Source of the DNA: a virus | DNA length: 48,161 nucleotides | Virus record (IMG/VR): IMGVR_UViG_3300027816_000148 | Coordinates: 1-48,161 of that record | Reading direction: 5' to 3' (one strand) | Shown here: piece by piece, positions 1 through 5,335 of the stretch | How the letters are laid out: each line of letters opens with the position of its first letter | Numbering within the stretch: position 1 is the first letter of the stretch | Made by a program: the position numbers and the translations under genes | The notes under the pieces: generated by a model | Seen by the model: the letters and a program-made list of their open reading frames with translations, nothing else | Databases searched by the model: none | What the model was told of the DNA's origin: nothing

Positions 1-21
1 CACATTCAATCCTGCTTGGGA

Positions 22-378
22 CTAATCCCAATACATTTGATTGTGACACTGATAAAAATAATCACGCTCTAGAGCAACCATGTCTTCATAGTCAACTCTG
101 TAGTTGAACATGGGATTGCCCCCAATGGATATTCTAACATAACTAGCTGGTGCCCACTCAGGACCTGGCGTTTGTTTTTTGTACTGTATGAACCATGCAT
201 TGTTGTTGTGTTGGAACGAGTGTCCTCGCTGGTTGCGCCAGTTGGCCACAATGTCAGCAAACACTGCCTGTGGCAAACTCCATGTGTGTGCATGTGCATC
301 ACTCACACGTATGCTCAAGTCCACAGACTCGCGATCCTTGAACACATACAATTTTAATGGTTTGGTAAATTCTAACAT
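22..378 (-). CDS. Hypothetical phage protein (118 aa)
   Basis: This is a soluble-looking 118-residue protein that I do not recognise. It has no signal peptide or membrane segment and is rich in aromatic residues (Trp, Tyr, Phe) towards the C-terminus. The ATG is preceded not by a Shine-Dalgarno but by TAAGTA five nucleotides upstream (384-389 on the plus strand). The plus-strand gene at 10284 shows the same arrangement, which suggests a leaderless late transcript. It lies just downstream of tRNA-Gln, at the end of the tRNA array. Coding potential is supported by the reasonable length and the promoter-like element; the function is unknown. Confidence 0.6.
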   Translation of the reverse strand: MLEFTKPLKLYVFKDRESVDLSIRVSDAHAHTWSLPQAVFADIVANWRNQRGHSFQHNNNAWFIQYKKQTPGPEWAPASYVRISIGGNPMFNYRVDYEDMVALERDYFYQCHNQMYWD

Positions 379-383
379 AACAC

Positions 384-389
384 TACTTA
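384..389 (-). promoter_or_regulatory. Late-type promoter element TAAGTA
   Basis: TAAGTA lies 5 nt upstream of the ATG of the 22-378 gene. It is a variant of the TAAATA element seen at the same distance before other genes in this window. The assignment is by analogy with T4 late promoters (TATAAATA). Confidence 0.4.
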
Positions 390-393
390 TTTG

Positions 394-470
394 TGGCAGG
401 AGATATAGGATTCGAACCTATGCGTGTCGGAATCAAAATCCGATGCCTTAACCAACTTGGCGAATCTCCA
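394..470 (-). tRNA. tRNA-Gln (anticodon TTG)
   Basis: A full cloverleaf can be drawn: TGGAGAT acceptor strand, anticodon loop TTTTGAT, T-arm with GGTTCGAATCC, and an encoded CCA. The first pair is U1.U72 rather than U1-A72, a weak first pair as is usual for Gln tRNAs. Confidence 0.93.
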
Positions 471-481
471 ATAAAACTACA

Positions 482-556
482 TGGTGGATGAGAGTAGAGT
501 CGAACTACCACTTGACTCCGTATGAAGGAGGCGCACTACCATTATGCTACTCATCC
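482..556 (-). tRNA. tRNA with anticodon CAT (Met or lysidine-type Ile)
   Basis: The acceptor pairs GGATGAG with CTCATCC, the anticodon loop is TTCATAC, and ACCA is encoded. A CAT anticodon may mean elongator Met or Ile2 (after lysidine modification); the sequence alone does not decide. The 5' end directly abuts the encoded CCA of tRNA-His with no spacer. Confidence 0.88.
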
Positions 557-633
557 TGGGGTGCATGATGGGGGTCGAACCCACGCATATCGGAATCACA
601 ATCCGAGGTCTTAACCACTTGACGACACGCACC
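557..633 (-). tRNA. tRNA-His (anticodon GTG)
   Basis: The acceptor is GTGCGTG/CATGCAC with the His-specific extra G at position -1 opposite discriminator C73. The anticodon loop is TTGTGAT and CCA is encoded. The 3' A of the CCA is immediately followed by the first base of the next tRNA, so RNase P processing must create both ends at once. Confidence 0.93.
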
Positions 634-748
634 ATATAGGAGCACTCTCAACAGCAGGCCTAGAAGGCAATCTGGTTGCTGAAACTTTTGCATCTGCAGA
701 TACTAGGTTTCTTCTTCCGCTTTGACTTACGCCAAGAATGCTTTTATA
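634..748 (-). other. 115-nt inter-tRNA spacer, no recognised gene
   Basis: This spacer lies between tRNA-Lys and tRNA-His. It contains a possible GAAAC/GTTTC stem and short GC-rich stretches but no T-arm signature (GGTTCRANTCC) and no convincing ORF. I cannot assign it. Confidence 0.4.
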
Positions 749-822
749 TGGTAGGGGTGTTCGGGAACGATCCGAATTTTACTGGTTAAAAGCCAGTTAC
801 TTCACCTTAAAGTTTCACCCCC
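749..822 (-). tRNA. tRNA-Lys (anticodon TTT)
   Basis: The acceptor is GGGGGTG/CACCCCT with discriminator A and encoded CCA. The anticodon arm is ACTGG-CTTTTAA-CCAGT. The T-loop is slightly unusual (GGATCGTTCC) but the arm pairs. Confidence 0.92.
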
Positions 823-872
823 ATAGGTTTGGGTATCTTATCACTGTCCATCGGGACTCTCCTTTAAAAATC

Positions 873-946
873 TGGTAGCCTGTAGAGGTTACGATCCTCT
901 GTCGCTCGATTATCAGTCGAGTGCTCTTCCATTGAGCTAACGGGCT
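873..946 (-). tRNA. tRNA-Ile (anticodon GAT)
   Basis: The anticodon arm is CTCGA-CTGATAA-TCGAG, giving GAT. The acceptor AGCCCGT/ACAGGCT has one internal C-A mismatch (position 5-68). ACCA is encoded. Confidence 0.9.
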
Positions 947-950
947 AAAT

Positions 951-1025
951 TGGTACCGCCATATGGAATCGAACCACAATTTCCAGGTTCGTAGCCCGGT
1001 GTATTATCCATTATACTATAGCGAT
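951..1025 (-). tRNA. tRNA-Arg (anticodon ACG)
   Basis: The anticodon loop is CTACGAA on a CCGGG/CCTGG stem, giving ACG, which becomes ICG if the host deaminase acts. The acceptor ATCGCTA/TGGCGGT uses two G-U pairs. ACCA is encoded. It lies 4 nt from tRNA-Ile. Confidence 0.92.
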
Positions 1026-1030
1026 GTTGT

Positions 1031-1105
1031 TGGTGCCGACTATCGGATTCGAACTGATGACCTATCGCTTACAAGGCGATTGCACTACCACTGTGCTAAG
1101 TCGGC
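1031..1105 (-). tRNA. tRNA-Thr (anticodon TGT)
   Basis: The acceptor GCCGACT/AGTCGGC pairs perfectly. The anticodon arm is ATCGC-CTTGTAA-GCGAT and ACCA is encoded. It is the first tRNA downstream of the GIY-YIG endonuclease gene. Confidence 0.94.
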
Positions 1106-1111
1106 ATAGTT

Positions 1112-1765
1112 TTATTTTAATTTCCTACCTTTGGTGTACCCTAAGGACAAAAACTTATCTAGATTATTTTTATGAATTTTTTTATTACCAAATTCATAAT
1201 GTGTTACCCAACAAGTTCCAAATTGTGAATTTTTAATACCTTTTTGATGTATAGAAGATTTTTCTCCTATTATTCTTTTTGTTTCTTCCGTATGACACTT
1301 GCCGGCAAATCTACCAGGCCGACCTTTTAACGAATTTGATATTTTTTTATATATTCGAGTAGCATAGCCAGTATCCTCATCTTTAAGAGTTTTCTGAGTT
1401 GCTCTTCCTCTTGCAAGATCCGCGGTTACATTAGGTGTTTTACCATTCATCCCATACAGATTTTTACCGGTATTATTAATATAATCAAATCCGCCAAACC
1501 CACCTATTTTTAAATTATAGGTGTTATTTTCACTGAGAAAATCTTCGTTTACTATTTCGGCTTCTTTGGCATACATGAGGTCAGGATTATCAAATATATA
1601 CAAAATTTCCCTGGTAAAGTTTTCTAAGCCATACTTTTTTTGTGCATGTATTAAATATTTGCCCGAACCCATGTAATTGTCATCAAGATTTTTGGTCTTA
1701 TGTGATCCTATGTAGATCTTGCCATTAACCTTATTTGTAACTTTGTAAATTGTATAATATATCAT
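1112..1765 (-). CDS. GIY-YIG homing-type endonuclease (Seg-like)
   Basis: The N-terminus has the GIY-YIG signature: a YTIYKVTN strand followed by KIYIGSHKT, then the R/E region (NFTREIL and the KEAEIVNEDFL helix). T4 Seg enzymes and other free-standing homing endonucleases have this layout. The family makes double-strand breaks that spread the gene between related phages. I chose the ATG at 1765 because TAAATA lies exactly 5 nt upstream (1771-1776), the same spacing as at other late-type starts here; an upstream ATG at 1780 is possible. The gene is clearly AT-richer than its surroundings, sits inside the tRNA array, and its upstream neighbour tRNA-Asn has lost its encoded CCA at that junction. 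All of this is consistent with insertion of a mobile gene. Confidence 0.88.
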   Translation of the reverse strand: MIYYTIYKVTNKVNGKIYIGSHKTKNLDDNYMGSGKYLIHAQKKYGLENFTREILYIFDNPDLMYAKEAEIVNEDFLSENNTYNLKIGGFGGFDYINNTGKNLYGMNGKTPNVTADLARGRATQKTLKDEDTGYATRIYKKISNSLKGRPGRFAGKCHTEETKRIIGEKSSIHQKGIKNSQFGTCWVTHYEFGNKKIHKNNLDKFLSLGYTKGRKLK

Positions 1766-1770
1766 ACAAT

Positions 1771-1776
1771 TATTTA
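1771..1776 (-). promoter_or_regulatory. Late-type TAAATA element before the GIY-YIG gene
   Basis: TAAATA is separated by 5 nt from the ATG at 1765, with no Shine-Dalgarno between. The spacing is identical to several other genes in the window. Confidence 0.45.
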
Positions 1777-1812
1777 TCAAAGTTCGAGACTTAGAATCTA
1801 AGTCTCCAAGGG

Positions 1813-1885
1813 CTCCTCAGGCTGGGCACGATCCAGCGACCAACAGATTAACAGTCTGCTACTCTACCAACTGAGCTACTGAGGA
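1813..1885 (-). tRNA. tRNA-Asn (anticodon GTT), CCA not encoded
   Basis: The acceptor is TCCTCAG/CTGAGGA and the anticodon arm is GCAGA-CTGTTAA-TCTGT. After discriminator G the DNA reads CCC, not CCA, so unlike its neighbours this tRNA needs CCA addition by the host enzyme. The homing endonuclease gene begins 48 nt downstream. Confidence 0.92.
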
Positions 1886-1893
1886 ATAATTTT

Positions 1894-1983
1894 TGGCGGA
1901 ACGTTAGGGAGTCGAACCCTATCAGCGGCTCGTCACCACCGCGGGATTAGCAATCCCGTGCCTTACCATCCGGCCCACGTTCC
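1894..1983 (-). tRNA. tRNA-Ser (anticodon GCT)
   Basis: This is a class II tRNA of 90 nt with a long variable arm. The acceptor is GGAACGT/ACGTTCC, the anticodon arm CGGGA-TTGCTAA-TCCCG, and GCCA is encoded. Confidence 0.94.
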
Positions 1984-2028
1984 TTTATGCTATTATATAG
2001 CAGACACACTTTTGTGTCAAATTTAATT

Positions 2029-2103
2029 TGGTGGACCGTCCCGGGATCGAACCGGGGACTGAAGCTTGCAAAGCTACTGTGTTCCCATCTATACCAACAG
2101 CCC
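2029..2103 (-). tRNA. tRNA-Ala (anticodon TGC)
   Basis: The anticodon arm is GTAGC-TTTGCAA-GCTTC. The acceptor is GGGCTGT/ACGGTCC with two G-U pairs including G3-U70, the alanine identity element. ACCA is encoded. Confidence 0.94.
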
Positions 2104-2108
2104 ATGTG

Positions 2109-2182
2109 TGGCGTACCTCCAAGGACTCGAACCTTGACTGACGGTTTTGGAGACCGCGGTGCTGCCATTACACCAGAGATAC
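2109..2182 (-). tRNA. tRNA-Trp (anticodon CCA)
   Basis: The acceptor is GTATCTC/GAGGTAC, the anticodon arm GCGGT-CTCCAAA-ACCGT, discriminator G73 (typical of bacterial Trp), and CCA is encoded. Confidence 0.93.
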
Positions 2183-2351
2183 CCGACACACTCTTGCGAA
2201 TGTGTGTATTAAAGCACTCTAAAATACTTAGGCTGCCTGTTCTTAAAGAATGCTTTAATACGCTGTAATTTTTCACTTCACAAAAGAAGCTTCATCCTAC
2301 AGGCCGCCCATTTGCAGTTTAGAGTGATGCAGGCTCTCGTTGCCATTGCAC
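2183..2351 (-). other. Structured spacer with possible tRNA remnant
   Basis: No ORF is credible here. A perfect 10-bp inverted repeat (TATTAAAGCA at 2251-2260 and TGCTTTAATA at 2207-2216, minus-strand sense) encloses a TTCTTTAAGAA palindrome. Around 2280-2345 there is a D-arm-like sequence (AGTGCAATGGCAAC) but no 5+7+5 anticodon arm and no T-loop. If it was a tRNA it is now degenerate. Confidence 0.3.
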
Positions 2352-2390
2352 TAAAAGAAAAACCCTGGAGTGTTTAGTTCCAGGGTCCTT
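2352..2390 (-). terminator. Rho-independent terminator
   Basis: On the minus strand, a CCCTGGA / TCCAGGG stem (2363-2369 with 2379-2385) with a 9-nt loop is followed directly by TTTTTCTTTT. It would end transcripts coming from the radical SAM gene and the upstream RNA array. The downstream tRNAs then depend on readthrough (antitermination) or their own promoter. Confidence 0.75.
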
Positions 2391-2578
2391 TGGGTAGAAT
2401 ACTATTGTACTTTACACGGACCCCGGGTCTCCTGGAATGCTAATCACGCGACCGTTCGCATGCGTCCAGGCTGAAGGCTGGATAAACATGGATGGTTTAG
2501 CAAGTGAATAGAATTTTGTTTTCATCATGTACCTATTGTAACGTATTTATGGTTGACTGTCAACCTGTTTTTGAACTT
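2391..2578 (-). other. Non-coding spacer with inverted repeats
   Basis: This spacer lies between the radical SAM stop codon and the terminator. CCTGGA at 2431 can pair with TCCAGG at 2465, and the CCAGG at 2466 can alternatively pair with the nearby CTGG at 2478, so two mutually exclusive folds are possible. No ORF or tRNA is recognised. Confidence 0.3.
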
Positions 2579-3775
2579 TTATTTATCAAGTTCGCCGAAT
2601 ACCTCAACATAGTTGGCACCACGAATGGAGTCAATCAAGTTGATGTATTTGTAAAATTTTTCATTGGCCTCGGCATCATATTGATATGTGCTTAAAAAAT
2701 TCAATGAGTATACCACAGCTTTGGATATCATAAAGTTCTTTTTGTACTTCTCTCTTGCTTGTAAGAGATCGTTTAAAAACTGTTGATGTTGTTCCACGGT
2801 CATGCCATTAACATTTAGATGGTCGGCATCTCTAAGATTGCCCACCCGCAACATGATGTTATGTGTATCACAGAATTCCAGCAATGGCAACAATGCCAGA
2901 CGGCTAGTATGTTGTAACACATGATTTACTCCAACCATGCCAAACGACAAGTTTTTTAACTGTTGTAGTTTAAAAATATTGTCCCTAACTGTAGTCCAAT
3001 CGCTACCATAGCGCAGATAATCATTATGTGCACCTATACCTTCAAGGCTAACAGTGACGCTGAGCTCTTTAAACCTTGCTAACAAATCATATACCTCATC
3101 AGTCAATGATGTAGCATTGGTTGTCAAGGTCATTATTACATTTTCTGGATTTGGTATGCTTTTTAAGAAAACAATTGCTTCTGGCGTTATCAACGGCTCG
3201 CCACCATGCAAGAACACATGATCAATACGTTGATTGATCTTGTTCAAGAAGTTGGCAAAGTCGTTGGTTTTCCACCACTTTTTCTCTGCATTCTCGTCAA
3301 CTGTATAAACCCGCAGATTTTTAAATCTTGGCTTGTGTATCAGTTGTTCAGTTTGATGGCTACTTGAGCACGAGGCACTACATTGAATGCATCGTAAATT
3401 ACAAAAGTTACCAAACATCACAGTCACTGACCGTGGTGATTCAATTCGAGTTGTATCAAAATTTGAGTTAATATAATCTTGAAATATGTTGTTGAGATTC
3501 ATTCGTTGACTATCGACAACTTTGACTTCTTTATGAGAGTCAATGTCTTCTCTAGCCCAACATTTATGACAGCCAGGCGACTTTATGCCATTTATAAGAT
3601 CTTGCCTTAGACGACTCATGTCAACAGATTGCCAACGATCGTAGTCGCGAAACGTGGGTATTTCTCCAAATCCACTGGCTTGATGATCAAATTCGCAACA
3701 CGGCAGCAATGTGCCGTTAGCATTGACCTGCAACCCTACAAACGGTGCGATACAAAATGTTTTGGATTGAGTCAT
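2579..3775 (-). CDS. Twitch-domain radical SAM protein
   Basis: This 398-residue protein has the radical SAM iron-sulfur signature CxxxCxxC (C125, C129, C132), a following GGEPL motif that helps bind SAM, and an N-terminal cysteine-rich part (Cys near the start, a CC pair and CxxC) of the kind seen in twitch/SPASM-type radical SAM proteins. Such proteins are common but uncharacterised in T4-like marine phages; related enzymes modify peptides or other substrates. The start is set at 3775 because the longer reading frame would run into the tRNA at 3781-3856. A second protein with its cysteines at the same residue numbers is at 28558-29736. Substrate unknown. Confidence 0.85.
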   Translation of the reverse strand: MTQSKTFCIAPFVGLQVNANGTLLPCCEFDHQASGFGEIPTFRDYDRWQSVDMSRLRQDLINGIKSPGCHKCWAREDIDSHKEVKVVDSQRMNLNNIFQDYINSNFDTTRIESPRSVTVMFGNFCNLRCIQCSASCSSSHQTEQLIHKPRFKNLRVYTVDENAEKKWWKTNDFANFLNKINQRIDHVFLHGGEPLITPEAIVFLKSIPNPENVIMTLTTNATSLTDEVYDLLARFKELSVTVSLEGIGAHNDYLRYGSDWTTVRDNIFKLQQLKNLSFGMVGVNHVLQHTSRLALLPLLEFCDTHNIMLRVGNLRDADHLNVNGMTVEQHQQFLNDLLQAREKYKKNFMISKAVVYSLNFLSTYQYDAEANEKFYKYINLIDSIRGANYVEVFGELDK

Positions 3776-3780
3776 ATAAT

Positions 3781-3856
3781 TGGTTGCGGGAGGAGGAATC
3801 GAACCTTCCATCTGTGAGCTTATGAGACTCACGTGCGACCACTACACTTTCCCGCG
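3781..3856 (-). tRNA. tRNA with anticodon CAT, initiator-like C1xA72
   Basis: The anticodon loop is CTCATAA. The acceptor reads CGCGGGA/TCCCGCA, so the first pair is a C1xA72 mismatch, the hallmark of bacterial initiator tRNA-fMet. Other initiator marks are missing: the anticodon stem lacks the three G-C pairs and the D-stem has T11-A24. Position 8 also appears to be A instead of the near-universal U. ACCA is encoded. It is either a divergent initiator tRNA or a Met/Ile2 tRNA with a mismatched end. Confidence 0.8.
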
Positions 3857-3862
3857 GTAATA

Positions 3863-4062
3863 TTTATATTGATAACAATACTGCTTTGTGTTTAAAGGTA
3901 CTGAACATCCTTGCGGGTAGCTCACTTCCTTCCAAGCGACATGTATGACTGTGACTAGCAGTCCTCCGCGGCATTGCCCGACCAGCGGTCCTTGGATACG
4001 TAGATCCCCAGCAGTTGGGATTCTCAGTCTAAGAGTTTCTGACACATTGTTATCAATATAAA
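3863..4062 (-). ncRNA. Structured RNA domain closed by a 17-bp stem
   Basis: A perfect 17-bp inverted repeat (3863-3879 with 4046-4062) closes a 200-nt domain lying between tRNA-Cys and the initiator-like tRNA. Inside are many short hairpins in the minus-strand sense: ATCCC/GGGAT, GACC-GCT-GGTC, GACT-GCT-AGTC, GGC-AAT-GCC, and a TCCAAG/CTTGGA pair. There is no credible ORF. With the domain at 4147-4304 and the segments at 4305-4508 and 4826-5110 it seems to form one large structured RNA from which tRNAs are cut. Confidence 0.7.
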
Positions 4063-4065
4063 ATT

Positions 4066-4143
4066 TGGAACACAGGGTGAGATTTGAACTCACGACTTTA
4101 CGGATTTGCAATCCGTTGCATTTGACCGCTCTGCCACCTGTGC
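4066..4143 (-). tRNA. tRNA-Cys (anticodon GCA)
   Basis: The acceptor is GCACAGG/CCTGTGT with discriminator U73 (Cys identity), the anticodon arm ACGGA-TTGCAAA-TCCGT, and CCA is encoded. It sits exactly between two RNA domains closed by perfect 16- and 17-bp stems, only 3 nt from each, like a module inserted in a larger RNA. Confidence 0.93.
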
Positions 4144-4146
4144 ATA

Positions 4147-4304
4147 TTTTTATAGTCAAGCACCGAGAGATGCCGATTTGTCAACAAAGTAGCTAGCTCT
4201 GACAAGCGAATGGCAGTTGTATTAGGACCTGTTCCTCGCACAGTTAGGCCCGAATAGTGACAGCGTCCCGTCACGATACCTGTATCGATGCTTGACTATA
4301 AAAA
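4147..4304 (-). ncRNA. Structured RNA domain closed by a 16-bp stem
   Basis: A perfect 16-bp inverted repeat (4147-4162 with 4289-4304) closes a 158-nt domain directly upstream of tRNA-Cys. Internal hairpins in the minus-strand sense include GATAC-AG-GTATC, GTGAC/GTCAC and CTGT/ACAG. No ORF is credible. The paired arms are too long and too perfect to be chance, and the dense internal pairing argues for a functional RNA rather than a terminator. Confidence 0.7.
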
Positions 4305-4508
4305 CAAAATGCTCTGCATCCCCCGGCGGTAATTGTAGTACATCAAGATACGACGCTATCGTACCCATCACACGTACCTTCCACCCGCTTCCCGACAGGG
4401 ACCGTTCTCGCATTGCTAGCGGCCTTTCGGTTTAAAGACTACCACCCGTAGTTGTCACACTACTTCTCATCCTGTGGGTCACAGTATCCGGAGACACCCG
4501 GAACGTTC
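4305..4508 (-). ncRNA. Dense-hairpin segment of the large structured RNA
   Basis: This is the 204 nt between tRNA-Tyr and the 16-bp-stem domain. In the minus-strand sense it contains TCCGG/CCGGA, CTGTG-ACC-CACAG, GTAGT/ACTAC, CC-GAAA-GG (a GNRA tetraloop), TCCC-TGTC-GGGA and TACGA/TCGTA hairpins in a row. There is no credible ORF. I read it as part of the same ornate RNA as its neighbours. Confidence 0.6.
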
Positions 4509-4593
4509 TGGTGGAGATGATAGGGATCGAACCTATCGTGACCGAAGTCGGAGGAGTTACAGTCCCCTGCCACACCATTGCGGCGGCATCTCC
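4509..4593 (-). tRNA. tRNA-Tyr (anticodon GTA)
   Basis: This is a class II tRNA of 85 nt with the long variable arm expected of bacterial Tyr. The acceptor is GGAGATG/CATCTCC by antiparallel pairing, the anticodon loop CTGTAAC, and ACCA is encoded. Confidence 0.94.
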
Positions 4594-4598
4594 ATGTG

Positions 4599-4673
4599 TG
4601 GTACTCGATAGCGGAGTCGAACCGCTCTTGCCTGGATGAAAACCAGATGTCCTAACCGATAGACGAATCGAGC
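4599..4673 (-). tRNA. tRNA-Glu (anticodon TTC)
   Basis: The anticodon arm is TCTGG-TTTTCAT-CCAGG, the acceptor GCTCGAT pairs with ATCGAGT (G1-U72), and ACCA is encoded. It lies five nucleotides from tRNA-Tyr. Confidence 0.94.
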
Positions 4674-4750
4674 AAAAAAGATGAAGTCAAGGTTGCAGGA
4701 CCTAGTGCCTCTTGCGAGGGAAGTATCCAGGCGATATGGCTTCAAAAACT
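4674..4750 (-). ncRNA. 77-nt structured spacer with GNRA hairpin
   Basis: Between tRNA-Asp and tRNA-Glu, the minus-strand RNA contains CCTC-GCAA-GAGG, a stem capped by a GNRA tetraloop, plus a GAAG/CTTC pair. It is probably another part of the large structured RNA. No ORF. Confidence 0.45.
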
Positions 4751-4825
4751 TGGCGGTCTCAAGGGGTAACGATCCCCTTCTTTAGCAGTGACAGTGCTAC
4801 GTGCGTCCATGAACACTTTGAGACC
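4751..4825 (-). tRNA. tRNA-Asp (anticodon GTC)
   Basis: The acceptor GGTCTCA/TGAGACC is perfect, the anticodon arm is TAGCA-CTGTCAC-TGCTA, discriminator G73 is typical of Asp, and CCA is encoded. The T-loop (GGGGATCGTTACCCC) is slightly atypical. It is the first tRNA of the array downstream of the promoters. Confidence 0.92.
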
Positions 4826-5110
4826 AAAATTCACTATATGAAAACACATAGGGATGTTTGATAGAAATAACAGTTTTGAACCTGCCCTACCGTGCCGTCC
4901 ACGGAGTTGTCTATCAAACACATTACTTGCCAACCTGTTCCAGCGCGATTATACAGTATCCACCTTGCGGCTTCGTTTCCATCTTTCATGTAACTTGGAA
5001 GAGTCTGTGCGGCCACAGATTATTCTCTTGCCAAGTTACCTACTGGGTTGGTAACCCGATGTGTTTACATATAGTGCCCGGATTGTATCCGAGTACCATA
5101 CAAACTTAAC
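4826..5110 (-). ncRNA. 5' part of the large structured RNA
   Basis: This 285-nt stretch follows boxA and precedes tRNA-Asp. It contains a long composite hairpin: GTAACTTGG/CCAAGTTAC (4990-4998 with 5031-5039) enclosing AAGAG/CTCTT and TCTGTG-GCCG-CACAGA. It also contains CGGAT-ACA-ATCCG, GGGTT-ACC-AACCC, and an 11-bp stem (4855-4865 with 4910-4920) that closes a three-way junction holding CCGTG/CACGG and a T-arm-like GGTTCAAA element. Short ORFs overlap it but none has a ribosome binding site. Confidence 0.65.
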
Positions 5111-5143
5111 TTTTTAAAGAACATCTAGTTAATTTCTAACTAG
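5111..5143 (-). promoter_or_regulatory. rrn-like boxB hairpin plus boxA antitermination leader
   Basis: Directly at the predicted transcription start, CTAGTTA-GAAAT-TAACTAG forms a 7-bp hairpin (5125-5143). It is followed at once by TGTTCTTTAAAAA (5111-5123), very close to the boxA of bacterial rRNA leaders (TGCTCTTTAACA in E. coli; TGTTCTTTAAAAA-type in other gammaproteobacteria). The order promoter, boxB, boxA is that of rrn leaders. NusB/S10-dependent antitermination of the untranslated array is inferred. Confidence 0.65.
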
Positions 5144-5148
5144 TCTCT

Positions 5149-5177
5149 AGTATAACACAATGGCTATATCTAGTCAA
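5149..5177 (-). promoter_or_regulatory. Sigma-70 promoter, proximal, for the RNA array
   Basis: TTGACT, exactly 17 nt, TATACT on the minus strand; transcription should start near 5142. It is the proximal of two tandem promoters. Confidence 0.8.
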
Positions 5178-5246
5178 CTTGTTTTTGCAAGTCCCTTCAC
5201 TTTGGAAGGATTCTGCTAAGAACACTTTGTTTCTTAACTTGTTTCT

Positions 5247-5275
5247 ATTGTAGCAAATTGCGAATATTACGTCAA
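5247..5275 (-). promoter_or_regulatory. Sigma-70 promoter, distal, for the RNA array
   Basis: TTGACG, 17 nt, TACAAT on the minus strand, with ATTTGC just before the -10 as in the promoters at 9499 and 9874. Tandem promoters are typical of strongly expressed stable RNA operons. Confidence 0.75.
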
Positions 5276-5283
5276 CCTCCAAT

Positions 5284-5313
5284 AAAAAACCCGCTTAGTG
5301 CGGGTTTTTATAA
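5284..5313. terminator. Bidirectional rho-independent terminator
   Basis: AAAAAACCCGC-TTAGT-GCGGGTTTTT works on both strands. For the minus strand it ends the DUF4214-like gene just before the RNA-array promoters. Confidence 0.85.
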
Positions 5314-5335
5314 ATGTAATACTTTTGTTTACATT

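Noticed and set aside
2280-2351. A tRNA gene in the spacer below tRNA-Trp
   Set aside because: A D-arm-like stretch exists but there is no 5+7+5 anticodon arm, no T-loop and no matching acceptor ends; at best a remnant.
3842-5109. Several 60-105 aa frames in the structured RNA region
   Set aside because: None has a Shine-Dalgarno or late-type start, they cross tRNAs, and the pairing pattern points to RNA function.
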